Assembly (NCBI GenBank): GCA_029891345.1
Contig: CM057009.1
Coordinates: 305,909,166 to 305,973,165, forward strand
Length of the DNA: 64,000 bases
Reading direction: 5' to 3'
Origin: Dryococelus australis
Taxonomy: Eukaryota; Arthropoda; Insecta; Phasmatodea; Phasmatidae
Positions 1-11,615 of the stretch are shown here, in pieces. Within the stretch, counting starts at the first letter, position 1; every line of letters begins with the position of its first letter. A program made the translations under genes and the position numbers. The notes below the pieces were generated by a model. It worked only from the letters and a program-made list of their open reading frames with translations, did no database searches and was not told where the DNA came from.

Positions 1-474
1 TTTACTTGAAGTCACTATGAGCATAGTGAATATTATGGTGCTTAAATCCACAGAGTTTTAAGTTTTGTGTATATCCTACATGTGAACTTTTCTTCAGCTA
101 ACAATGATGGATATTTATAAACAGGGATAAGTTTACAAAAATATTTTCACATGTCAATATCAGTAAAATTTATCGAAATCGTCTTGAAGTTCAATAACAC
201 ATGGCACTATGACTTGCTCTTCAGATCAGTCATCACGAGGCATATTCAAGTCGCCGTGCTTTTGTACTAGCTCTACGAATTAGGAAGCAATGTCCTAGCA
301 ATTTACTCTTATTTATTATTTTACAAGATTACTGTTTAAGCAAATTTGTTTTTAGGGGTTGGCTGGTAATTGTTGAAACATTGATTGCTGTTTATTTGAA
401 AGTAGACAGGCTGGTTTTCGAATAGAGTAAAATTATTGTTGCAAAATTAATTAAATATTGCCTAAGTTGACTTC
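1..474. other. Non-coding, no feature recognised
   Basis: AT-rich sequence with no open frame that resembles a known protein and no repeat that I could match elsewhere in the window. Confidence 0.5.
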
Positions 475-2365
475 AGTCTCAGTAGGGCAAAGGGAAGGCT
501 GGGACAGGACAGGGTCCAGGGTCCGGGAGCCGGAAGTCAACGACCATCTTGCATTCCCGACTTCCAAAAATCGCTCATTTTCACACAATATTGTACGTTA
601 TAGCCAAAAAAAATGCCTTTAAATTACACTTTCTTTCCCAAAAATTTCCCATTCTTTCTTAAATATGTCCCTTTTTTCCTGGAACAGGCGAGAGGGATCA
701 GCGATCCAGGTGAGAGTGGTCAGTGAACCAGCTCCTAGCTCTTGGGGTCAGGAGAGAGGGATTTAGGACATTTTACCTTTAATTCAAAAAAAATAATTTA
801 TAATTTTTTTAAATTAAAATATATTTTTATAATAAAAATATATAAATGCACAACTAATAAGTGTTATATATCACAGGAATCGTCTTTTCATGGTGCATAC
901 GATTGCAACATCATAAGTAAATTATTTTAATAATTATTTTTTAAATTTAAATATATTTTTATAATTAGAAAATTTATAGGCGTAAGTATAAAGTGTTATA
1001 TATCACCGGACTCGTCTTTTCAATGTGGATACGATCATGATGTCATAGAACCATTCTGTTTCGTTTTATCCTGCTGTCATTCCGGTCAAGCTTCTGCCAT
1101 ATTGGAAGCCAGTGACCTTGTCCTTGATCTTAAACCTTTCACCGACAAATAAAAAAAAACGGAATTTACAAAAGAATTCCAAAAAATAATACAAAAAAAT
1201 GTAAAAAAATTTAAGGACATGTCATGTTAACCTCGCACTCATCCCACCACCCTTAACATCAAACCCACACCCTTACCACCCCAGCTTCTAATATCACAAA
1301 TACAAACAAAAATCACAAATAAATGTTAAAAAATTTAAAAATTCTGATAAAATATCACATTAACCTCACTCTCATCCCACCACCCTAAACATCAACCCTC
1401 CCCCCCCCCAAACTTTTTCCAAACTCACCTTCTAATATTACAAAATAAATAAAAATCACATAAAATATAAAAAAATCTAAGACAATAACACGTTAACCTC
1501 TCACTTATCCCATTACCTCCCACCAATGCTAACCCACCTTCTATTACTACAAAACCAAGAAAAATTACAAAAATTGAGAACATATATACCAAAAAATTCG
1601 TAACTCCAGCATGTCTCACATTTTAATATTACCATCAGACACCAGCCAAATATCATACCCCCATCAAACAAACCACCTGATTATACCAACCACCAATACA
1701 AATAAAAATGCTCACTACAACACCTCAGACATAAGAAACAAAATAAATACAAAAATATCACAAAGAATTTAAAAAAAAATTAATCTGAAAACATATCACG
1801 TTAACCTTACACTCAACCCAGCACCCTAAATATCATCCCCTGCCTTTACCTATGGACATACCAATACTACAAAACCAAATAAAATTAAAAAAATGAACCA
1901 TACCACCCACTATAAAATTAGCATACCTCAAGCATTCATCCACACAGACCATATGAAGCAAACATACAGCAGCATACCAGTAATCAACTTTTTCTTCTCA
2001 TACCATCCACCATAGCTCCATAGCTCCATCTGCTACATCTGCTTTATCTGCTCCATAGTTCCATCTGCTAAATCTGCTCCATCTGCTCCATCCGCCTCAT
2101 CTGCTCCATCTGCTCCATCTGATCCAACTGCTCTATCTGCTCCTCTTGCTCGACTCTGAATATTTTCTATTTTCTCCCACTAATGTAGATCTTGCAAATG
2201 TTTCCGCTGGTGTAGGACTTATATTAGCTTGTACCATGTGCAAAGACTTAGAAAAATTTTTCAATATTTTTAGTCACAGGTGAATATAAATTGCGATATC
2301 TTAGGACCAGGCTCGTGAAATTCAATTTGCAAGAATAATTTCTAACCCTGAGAATTTATAAATAA
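475..2365 (+). repeat. Left inverted arm of the foldback element
   Basis: Arm is pyrimidine-biased on the plus strand. A GTTAACCT...CATCCCACCACCCT block recurs near 1227, 1363, 1492 and 1798, giving internal repeats spaced about 130-140 bp with one larger gap. A minisatellite of TCTGCTCCA-like 9-mers lies near 2011-2155. Confidence 0.8.
2011..2155. repeat. 9-bp minisatellite, left arm
   Basis: Degenerate repeats of TCTGCTCCA, roughly 15 units. This is the shorter counterpart of the array at 2978-3256. Confidence 0.8.
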
Positions 2366-2765
2366 AAGAAGCAGTTATTTCTCGCCAGTGTTGTATCCGG
2401 CCTGATATATAAAGAAAATGACGGTGCTTGATTTATTCACATAGACATACATTGAATAAAATCCGAGTAGGATAGTTATGCCTACGAAAATTAGTCGAGG
2501 TAATAAATCATTTACATAGTGTAGTATTTAGTCTTGAATATAGGAGACCTGAAAATGAAGCTGAAATAAAATTTTTGCTGTATTCTACATAACATTTAAG
2601 TATAACTTAAGAAATTAAATACATTTTAAAGTCGAACAATAAATAAAAATTTTATTCTCTTATTTTAATCATGTATCATTCCCATGCCTGTTATAAACAG
2701 ATCGCGTTAAAAAAAAAACAAATGAATATTTTAAGCTAATTACTATTATTTTTATATAGGGCTTA
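2366..2765. other. Loop of the foldback element
   Basis: This unpaired segment between the arms is AT-rich and has no substantial open frame and no similarity to a transposase. It is the expected place for a coding core, so the element has either lost it or never carried one. Confidence 0.7.
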
Positions 2766-4770
2766 AATAAATAAATACCCAGGGTTAGAAATCATTCTTG
2801 CAAATTGAATTCCACGAGCCTGGTCCTAAGATATCGCAATTTATATTCACCTGTGACTAAAAATATTGAAATTTTTTTCTTTGTCTTTACACATGGTACA
2901 AGCTAATATAAGTCCTACACCAGCGGAAACATTTACAATATCTACATGAGTGGGAGAAAATATTCAGAGTCGAGCAAGAGGAGCAGATAGAGCAGTTGGA
3001 TCAGATGGAGCAGATGGAGCAGATGAGGCAGATGGCGCAGATGGAGCAGATGGAGCAGATGTAGCAGATGGGGCAGATAGAGCAGATTGAGCAGATGGAG
3101 CAGTTGGGGCAGATGGAGCATATGGAATAGATGGAGCAGATGGGGCAGATGGAGAAGTTGGGGCAGATGGAGCAGATGGGGCAGATGGAGCAGATTGAGC
3201 AGATGGAGCGCTGGAGCAGATAAAGCAGATGTAGCACATGGAGCAGATAGAGCTATGGTGGATAGTATGAGAAAAAGAAGTTGATTGTGTCATTGGTATG
3301 CGGCTGTATGTTTGCTTCATATGGTCTGCGTGGACGAATGTTTGAGGTATGCTAATTTTATAGTGGGTGGTTTGGTTGGTAGATATAAGAGGTTTTGGAT
3401 AGTAGAACAAGTAAAATGGGTGGTGTCTGATGGGAATGGTGACATGACAGACATGCTGGAGTTGTGGTTTTTGGTTAATTTTTTCTCAATTTGTTATATT
3501 AATTTGTTTTGTAGTATTGGTATGTCCGTAGGTAAGGGTAGGGGATGAGATTTAGGGTGCTGGGTTGAGTGCGAGGTTATCGCGATATGTTTTTAGATTT
3601 CTAGAAATATTTTTAGATTTTTTGTGTTCTTTTGTATTTATTTTGTTTCGTTTGTCTGAGGTGTGGTGGTCGGCTTTTTTAATTTATATGGATGCTTGGC
3701 ATAATCAGGTGGTTTGTTTGATGGGTGGTATGATATTTGGCTGGTGTCTGGTGGTAATATCAACATGTGAAACATTCTGGAGTTACAATTTTTTTGGTAA
3801 ATATTTTCCATTTTTGTGATTTTCCTTGGTTTGGCAAGGGGGGGGGGGGTTGATGTTTAGGGTGGTGGGATGAGTGGGAGATTAACGTGATATATTATAA
3901 GAGTTTTTAGAATATTTAACATTTTTTGGTGATTTCTCTTTGAATTTGTGATATTAGACGGTAGGTAAGGGTGAGGGGTTGATGTTTAGGGTGGTGGAAT
4001 GAGTGTGAGGTTATCATGATATGTTCTTAGATTTTTTTTACATCCTATTTGTGATTTTTTGGTTTTTTAGGAATTTTTTGTGAATTTTTAAATTTTTAAA
4101 ATTTTTAGGTCACAGGTTAAGACCAAGGACAAGGTCACTGGCATCCAATATGGCAGAAGCGTGACCGAAATGACAGAGCAGGAGAAAACGAATCATAATG
4201 GCTATATGACATCATGATCGCATGCGCCTTGAAAAGACGAGTCCGGTGATATAAAACACTCAATATTATTACGTTTAAATTTCTTAATTATAAAAAACAT
4301 ATTTAAATCTAAAAAAATAATTATTAAAATAATTTACTTATGATATCACAATCGTATGCGCCTTGAAACGACGAGTCCGGTGATATATAACACTTAATAC
4401 TTACGTCTTTAAAATTTTTAATTATGAAAATATATTTAAATTAGGAAAATAATTTTTTTGATTTTAAGAATTAAATGTTAAAAGTCCCAAATCCCACTCT
4501 CCTGACCCCAAGAGCGAGCTGGGTCACTGATCCCTGTCACCTGGGTGGCTGATCCCTCTCGCCTGCTCCGGAAAAAAGGGACATTTCAAAGGAAAACCGA
4601 GAAATTTTTAAGGAAAAGGGGAACTTTTAAGTTATTTTAGAACTTAAACTTACGATTTTGTGCGAAAATCAGCCATTTTTGTAAGCTAGGAATCGAAGAT
4701 GGTCGTTGTCTCCCGGCACCCGCACACTGGACCCTGCCCAGCCTTTCCCTGTGCTCTACTACTGGTCTCG
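2766..4770 (-). repeat. Right inverted arm of the foldback element
   Basis: Reverse complement of the left arm with scattered differences. The internal ~130-bp repeats appear inverted near 3570, 3880 and 4010. The 9-bp minisatellite here spans about 285 bp against about 145 bp in the left arm, so the arms have changed length independently. Long reading frames in this arm, on both strands, come from the minisatellite. Confidence 0.8.
2978..3256. repeat. 9-bp minisatellite, right arm (expanded)
   Basis: About 30 degenerate units of GCAGATGGA. Because nine is a multiple of three, the array stays open in several frames and gives false proteins of alternating Ser-Ala-Pro or Ser-Ile-Cys type. Confidence 0.9.
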
Positions 4771-5254
4771 TGTTTTCTTATTTCTCATTGAACAGCATTT
4801 ATGATTTTCCACAGAAAGAACATTGTTTACACATTGCGTGCAAAAGTATTTGTGGCATTGCAATTTCTAATATGGAAATAGTTTAGAAGCGAACAGTTTC
4901 TCGCACAAAAGAAACTAAATCACATCATACACTGTCATCTGGCATTTCCAATTTATAAAGGTTGAATTTTCAATCCTCACAAGACTTTACAATTACGTAA
5001 CAATGTAATTAGCACATTACAATTAGCCAATAATAACTCTACACGAAATAAATATCGAAAAGAACAAATTTCGAAGATATTTCACGATGCTTATAGCGAA
5101 TAACTTTCAGCAATCACTTTAAGGATAATTTGGTTTCTTATTTTATCTCTCATTTGTGATTAAATACTGAGCGTAAATATCGCCATAAAATGTTTCGTTT
5201 TATATTGACGATATAACTGAACTAATAAAGAAGTATAACTTTAAAAAGAGTTGG
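4771..5254. other. Non-coding, nothing recognised
   Basis: AT-rich flank of the foldback element. No repeat or coding signal recognised. Confidence 0.4.
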
Positions 5255-5330
5255 TACCTTGAGCGGACTCGAACAATTGAACATCAAATTTCTGGGCCGC
5301 AGCGCTAATGACTCATCCACAACTAATCGA
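5255..5330 (-). repeat. tRNA-like SINE head (degenerate)
   Basis: On the minus strand a box-B-like TTGTTCGAGTCCGC lies about 35 nt after a degenerate box A (GTGGATGAGTCATTAGCG). The acceptor arm does not pair and no body typical of the main SINE family follows. It is a tRNA-derived relic, not a working tRNA. Confidence 0.45.
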
Positions 5331-6568
5331 ATTATGTAAAAAGCTTCGTACTGTACATAATTGTAACCTCTTTTTATACAGTTTCTTCCCAGTAACGCCG
5401 TGAAATAATTATAGTACATATTAACACATTTTATTTGCGACATGAATTTGATTTGAAAGTTCTGCTGTACGACGGACATTATGTCCCATTTATCAGCCTA
5501 TATTCATCAGAATCGGACATTTAAACAGCAAGATGGAGCGCGTAGGAGATGGACGCTCGCCATGTTGGAACTCTCATACGACGACGCTGGCCCGAATCGA
5601 ACGGTCACCACGTATGCGAGAGGTTTTCGCTCACACGAAGCCGCATGCTGGTTCTCCACTCTGCTCGGCTCGAACGGTCCGCGGAAGCGGAACGATTTCG
5701 AGCATTAAGGCCCCTGCCAACAGTGCGCGGAGCAGAAATGTGCTCGGTGTGCGCTGAGACTGGCGACTGCACGAATAGGGATGGGGCATGGCCGCGCGGG
5801 CCTGCAAAGGGGACGGCACGTAGAATATGATCTTTCGCAGCGCATGGCGTGCTCCGTGTGCAGAAGAGAAATTCTGCCTGACTGGATCTTTATTTCCGTT
5901 TCGTAATCAGATTCGTTTGAGATCCGCGTGTAAGCATCGCAGAGAAGCAAGAAGGCGTCGAGCCTGAAGTGGAAGTGGACGGATTGGGAGGAGCGTAATT
6001 TGAACGTGGTTTGGGGGAAAAAGCGACCAAGAGAACGACCGACAGAATGTTGGATGGGGAGAGGGGGATATGTGAAGGAAATAGTTGAAAAGTGGGTTAG
6101 AACAGAAAATGAAGGTTTATTTATGTAGGAGAAGCTTCTCCAAAGAACTGTCTCACACAAGTAGTTTATTATTAGTTGTCTATTGAAATACAGGACAGCC
6201 ATCTGTCAATTCACTGTTGATTAGGTATTCAACCTGGTAGACGACCCATGCTGTAATTTATTATATTTGTAAAAGTAACTCTTCGGAAACTAGTTGCCGG
6301 AGATATTTGTGTAACACTGCAAATAAATTAAAGTACATTTCGCAAAACTTGTAAAATTAATGTTGAATTTAACAAGCCTGTGTTGATTACTTCAAGTATA
6401 TTGTATTCATTAAGCTGCATATATAATTCTATATGTTTCTAAAATAATGTGTTTTTAAAGATATAATATTTCAGTTGTACAGATACAAGAAAATAGTTGG
6501 TGAATAGTTTCCTAAATATGTTTCGTTACAGTTACAGAAAATTGTTGCTGTGCGCTTCAAACGCAAGC

Positions 6569-6570
<2 letters not shown>

Positions 6571-6603
<33 letters not shown>
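6571..6603 (+). repeat. Poly(A) tract, 33 A
   Basis: Uninterrupted A run. It may mark the 3' end of an old retroposed copy, but no recognisable body precedes it. Confidence 0.9.
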
Positions 6604-6604
<1 letters not shown>

Positions 6605-8897
6605 ACTAATCGAAATAAATCAAAGGATTCGGTATTTCACATTCTACTTTAGTTTTCTTCCATGGTCCTGAACATCTTAAGGTATTTCTAGTTACAATAG
6701 AAAGCTCCCCCAAAGAGTGTACAGAAGTAGGAGGAACGAATAGGTTCTATGATCTCTTTCCTACATCATTCCACTCGGACACTAAATATCTTGAATTTTG
6801 ATCTGTTCTTCGAAAATCTCGCTTGGGTCCTCGCCACCCGACCAACGCCCGTTGGCACCCCTCCTTTACATAACGCGTGCCTTTCTACATCTTCAACAAG
6901 GAAAAAAGGTATCATATTAATACCAAAAAAAATGTCCCATGATTTTCGGGTCAATATTGGACTTCCTTTGAGTGTAGGAAGGTTGAAAACATTTTAAACT
7001 GCTTGTAAAAAATGTAATTTTACTAAATAATTTAATGATACTGCAGCCAACATGAGAACGAAACTAACTTCATCTAAAATACAGAAGTTTATGCCAACTC
7101 GGATGATAAACTTGTGTCAAAAGTACTAAAATATGTATTATTTATTTTGAATGGCGTCCATCTATATTTATTTATTTTAATTGTTTCTCTCTCTTTCTTC
7201 ACACGGGTATTAAGATATTAGGTATTGTAGTAATGATCACAGTGTATTTACAAGTCCGACAGGTAGCTGAACAGTCTTAAATTGCAAGTTTATTTTTTTT
7301 ACTTCAATGAATGCGAAATGTCACATAGGAACACTGTACGGAGCGTTAAAGAACATAGATCAAATATTAAGCACAGACAAATGTTTTAAAATCCGTATTA
7401 TGCGTTACTGATTCGTGCTTGACTGTGAACTTTCGACGTGTAGTAAAATATAGATATTACATGTGTGTTCATAATTATTCATGTGTGTAATACTATTTCC
7501 GTTACACAAAACCATGTTCGATGAAAATGGCTGTGTCTAAAATATATATATTTAAATGAGTAAGGAATAGACAAAACGATTACATCTTGATTCAAACCCA
7601 TAACTTAACGATAAGGGAGAAAATTATAAAATACTATACATCAGTGGTTCCTAAGCTGTATTTTACTGCTTGCCAAGGTTTCGTATTTATTATTAAAATA
7701 CTCATCTTTCCATTTGCAGCTCATGTCCATCCTTGCGGCGCAGTGTTGTTCCTTTCCTAGGAAGTACGTGCTCGATTCACAGTGCCAACACATGCAGTTT
7801 TCCTAAGTGGTTCGTGGGTTATGGCGGTGGGCAGTTGTGACCCCGCACAGCTAAAACACTCGATAATTGATGTAATTGCACGCTGGCTGCCCTCCCTGGG
7901 GATCGCGAGTTCATCCCGGCCAATTGCACTCGTTGTGGTCTTTCCCACGCCCTTATCCATCCACGTTCCAAATTAATTCCCTCGCCGTTCATCTGCGTGC
8001 ACCGCCCCCATTCTGCAGCACAGCAGTCAGTCCACTGTGACTTCCAACATATCTGAAGCCCTGCTAAAGTTCTCTTCCCGGGAATATTCCTCCGCACCAT
8101 GCAAACAACGCTTAACTAAGTTGAGACAATTAGACTAAAGGGTCAATACACCGCTTTCGTGCGCAGTCAGCGAAAGAAAGTTTTGCATAATAACTATTCG
8201 GTTCTAGTCATTACCAACACGCTTGTTCATAAACAATATATTATATTTTAAAGATAAAATGTAAATAAATTTCAATTCAACCGAAAATGTTTTTTTTTTT
8301 TAATGTTAACACATGTTCAAATCGCTTCTAATACAATACATAACATGTTTAGAATAAACCAAACACGTCATACATGGGGTGGGATGATTTTCAAATTGTT
8401 TGATTAAAAAAATTGCGAAGAAATCGCGAACAGACTACAGACAGAAAGTCAGCTGGCATCCAGTGGCTCTGGGCGAAAGTTACCCTCTGCCAACACCGCG
8501 CATGCGTGCACCCAAATCTGCTTCCTCCATCTCAGTCGCATTTCGCATGAACCTTGCTAAGTCACCTATACGATCAGCACGCAAATAATTTGAATTTTCC
8601 CTTCGCGTCTTCTGAATCCTGGGGTCGTCAGTAATTGGCAGACCTCCTGTTGTCATTGGCTGATATATACCGCATTACTCGCACATTAGAGGGTACGTTT
8701 TCTTTCTAACCCTTACAAATGACACTTGTTGGGGGTTACTGCAAATCAGCTCGCTCACTTTGCAGGGCAGTCGCAGTTCACATATTTCATATTTACACCG
8801 CTTGTTCCCTACACGTCAATTAAGTTATCCTGCTGTCTGGCCCGTTTCATCCCTTGTATATTATCAACTGTTACCCTCATAGACAAGACAGAAGGAG

Positions 8898-8931
<34 letters not shown>
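8898..8931. repeat. (TA)n(TG)n microsatellite
   Basis: Compound dinucleotide tract: TA followed directly by GT repeats. Confidence 0.95.
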
Positions 8932-10265
8932 AGTGGGTGGGCGTGTGTAAAATTAGTGTAAATTACTTATAGCACAAGAAAACGCAGTGACAATTTATCA
9001 TAAGAAAACTAACGCATTTTATTCTTATGAAATTTCGTCACTTAAATACCTGTTCTAAGTGACCGCTACTTGTGCATATACGTACTTGTAGAGACGGTGA
9101 ACAAGACAGCTTTGTTCATATCGAAGTATTCCAATAAACAGTTACACACTCACACAGCAGTCATTCATTCATGTGTGTCCTTTATTGAGGCTAGGGCTTC
9201 CCGATACAATCTCTCTCGCATTGCACCCCGGAGAAAAGGGTCGCATGTTTCACGTCACGGGACCGAGCTTGCCAAGACACAGGAACCGCGTCCTGTCCAG
9301 CGATTTGGAAACGCATGCGCGAAGTATGCGGAGCAGGCTTCGTGCTGGGACAACACTGGCAGGCGGGTCTCCAGTCCCACGTCGTCTAGGACACAGGCTG
9401 GAACATCACGAAAAAATACGCGCGTGTGTGTGTGTGTGTATCGCTGTGCGTTCAATGGTTCCTGGATCGCACGACGCATTGCCGCCCAGATTTGCTTTCT
9501 TGATCAACGTCGCGAGGCCAAAGGGTTTTTTTCCACGCACATGCTATTAAAATTAACATTACCACGATTTGTGAACAAAGCTTCATCCGTAGACACAATA
9601 ATGCTATGGAATGTATTATTATCATGAATCAGCTGGACGGCACTTAAATTATTCCCAGTTTTTTTTTTTTTTTTACGGAAAAGTGTTGGTGGAAAATTCT
9701 TCATAACTCATCGTAAAATTAAGGAGAAACAAAATTTCCCATAACGAACTTTCCGTAAATCTGTTAGGTAGTTCTTCAGTACTTCCGGTTTAAAAAATGT
9801 CCGAAACATTTTTGTTATGCGCGTATTTCACTGTGTCGAAAGTTTCTTCGCTACTTGCTGTATTTCGACTTACACGCAATTTTTTTTTCGCTTCAACTTC
9901 GTCTTTCTCACATAAGAATTCTTCAGGTAGTTACAGTTGAGTAAACCTGGAGATGTAGTTAAATACCTTTCGGTTTATAAATAACTCAGATTGAAAGGCA
10001 CGTACGTGCGCGCGCCATAGCGGGAAGTAGGCTGCAAGATCATTGTGCATTTGTGGTTATGTTTCGTGGTGACTGATTTAACGAAGCTAGTCAACTAAGT
10101 TCGTGAATATGTTAATTTTGTATGTGACGGAAGATTACACGAAGAGAAAAAAAAGGGGGGAAAGGGGGACAAATTAGCAAACATATATTATCTTAATAAA
10201 TATCTTGAGCGCAATTATGCGCTGAGTGTGAAAAATAAAAACCTACTTCAAAACGACATAATTAG

Positions 10266-10638
10266 AAACAGTTCTCCATTAATTGAGTAGCTTTTAAATC
10301 AACCCTTGAAAAATGTTTCTGTGTCTACCTGCATGCATTTTAATGGTCACATTGAGTGGCAGGCTCCCAATGAAGTTGGTACCAACGGAGGGGGAGAAGT
10401 TCCATGTCTTAACGTTGAATTAAAATTATTTTGAATGCATTTTTGAACACTGAGATTATTTGTGTAAAATATTTCATTTTTCTACTATTTTTTTACAGTT
10501 TCACTTGACTGACGCGTGAATAAAGTGATCAACCCCCTTGATAATCTTAATTTTACCCACAGTGGAATAATACACAACGTGCATAGAAGTAGATCTTAAG
10601 AAGGCCTTTCAAAAGCGCCCGTTTGAAGGTGAACGGCA
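10266..10638 (+). mobile_element. Long-form mariner-like MITE, worn copy
   Basis: Aligns along its length with the better copies at 14480-14904 and 54373-54798. Shared blocks include CTGCATGCATTTTAATGG, AGTTGGTACCAACGGAGG, TTTCACTTGACTGACGCGTG and AATAATACACAACGTGCATA. Both terminal repeats are degraded, so the ends are approximate and no TA duplication is clear. It has no coding capacity. Confidence 0.75.
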
Positions 10639-11344
10639 CACACGCGCTGCCTTGTCTCGCAGTTGGTGTGGAATCAGATCAAATAGCTAGTAGTCCTCGA
10701 GTAACTGGATCGACAGCGGACAGACAAGTGAGTGCGGATCCCACGCGCGCAGAACGTGAAGAGAGCTCGTGAGCACGGCTGCGACCGCAGAGAGTGCGCG
10801 AACACGGCGCGGCGTGGCGACGACTCTCGGTTGTTCTCGTTCCCGGAAGCGACCGTAGACTCAATATCAGCTAGATCGATTTCCATCTTCTGCATGCGTC
10901 CCCAACACTGGGACCGCTCGCGGCTAACACAACTGTCAAAGTCACAAGGCCACCAATGATGAACGAGTTTGTTCAGTTTGAATTTTCCAAAGACCCGCAT
11001 TTTAGTAGGAGTGAAATGTCTTGGTTTACTTCAATATATTCTAAATAAATTGAAATTAGGTCAGATGAAGTGTACACTCGCCACAAAGTACTTGCTTGCA
11101 AAATCAGTGATCTAACCTAAAACACCACCTACGTTATAGATAAGTGTCACACGAGCAGACGCCGGCGAGGTTCAAAACATGAACGCACGAACGTCGCGTG
11201 CCCCGCTTACACTGTACACTTATGATGTTCGATGTGCGCACCATTTGCTCACAGGCACGTTTCGCAGCGACTCATACATTATGAGAGCACGCGTTCAAGT
11301 AACTATGGCTGTGCGCGTGTGGATTCTACCGAAACAAACACTCG
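10639..11344. other. CpG-rich patch without a recognised gene
   Basis: Positions 10640-10960 are the most CpG-dense stretch in the left part of the window, with many CGCG and GCGC words. The open frames there overlap on both strands and resemble no known protein. A promoter or 5' untranslated exon of a host gene is possible. I see no convincing core promoter, and no splice-linked coding exon follows. Confidence 0.35.
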
Positions 11345-11615
11345 TTCCCGGTGATAGTGGAGGGGAGGGGAGATATTTGGGTGGCTTGTAACAGCGTGGT
11401 CTTGAGAACCGATGAGGGCGAAGCGAGGTGAGTACGGAGCAGCGCCGGAATGAAATGGCGGGGGAAATGGGAGATATCCGAGAAAACTCGCCGACCAGCG
11501 GCATCGTTCGGCACGATTCCCATATGCGGGAATCCGGGAGCGACCCCGTCGGGAGTCGAACCAGGTTTGCCTAGCTGAGAGGCGAGTAGTCTCGCCACCA
11601 CATCACCGCGGCCCC
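11345..11615 (-). repeat. tRNA-derived SINE, minus orientation
   Basis: Read on the minus strand it starts GGGGCCGCGGTGATGTGGTG, has box B GGTTCGACTCCC, then the family body with CGTGCCGAACGATGCCGCTG, TTTTCTCGGATATCTCCC and CTCATCGGTTCTCAAG. The same body is found in the copies near 23.5, 25.3, 26.6, 34.7, 41.0 and 54.9 kb. The 3' end is uncertain and I see no clear target duplication. Its open frames are not genes. Confidence 0.85.

Larger units (their letters stand above)
475..4770. mobile_element. Foldback-type element with ~1.9-2 kb inverted arms
   Basis: Sequence near 485-560 reappears inverted near 4665-4760: GGGACAGGACAGGGTCCAGG on the left corresponds to a reverse-complement copy beside CCTGCCCAGCCTTTCCC on the right. 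The match continues inward through the GAGAGGGATCAGCGATCC block (left ~690, right ~4545 inverted) to CTAACCCTG near 2343 and its mirror near 2780. The arms are therefore about 1.9-2 kb with a loop of about 400 bp. They hold internal ~130-bp repeats and a 9-bp minisatellite, which is the layout of Foldback/Galileo-like elements of the P superfamily (known from Drosophila). No transposase is encoded in the loop, so this copy is non-autonomous. The outer ends are uncertain by about 20 bp and I found no clear target duplication. Superfamily assignment is inference. Confidence 0.85.
5331..10265. other. Non-coding region with CpG-rich patches
   Basis: Three GC- and CpG-rich patches stand out from AT-rich surroundings: about 5530-5850, 7720-8100 and 9170-9530. 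Open frames of 90-185 codons in them overlap one another on both strands, which is expected where few stop codons occur, and none resembles a known protein. The patch near 7905-7922 has a box-B-like GCGAGTTCATCCCGGCC and may be a worn tRNA-derived repeat. The patches could also be promoter or first-exon sequence of a host gene, but nothing in the sequence decides this. Confidence 0.4.

Noticed and set aside
5705-6202. A 165-codon minus-strand open frame
   Set aside because: It spans the edge of a CpG-rich patch and AT-rich sequence and overlaps several frames on the other strand. No recognisable domain.
9070-9627. A 185-codon plus-strand open frame overlapped by 125- and 74-codon frames
   Set aside because: All lie in a CpG-rich patch with few stop codons, run on both strands and resemble no known protein. 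No splice or promoter context supports any of them.
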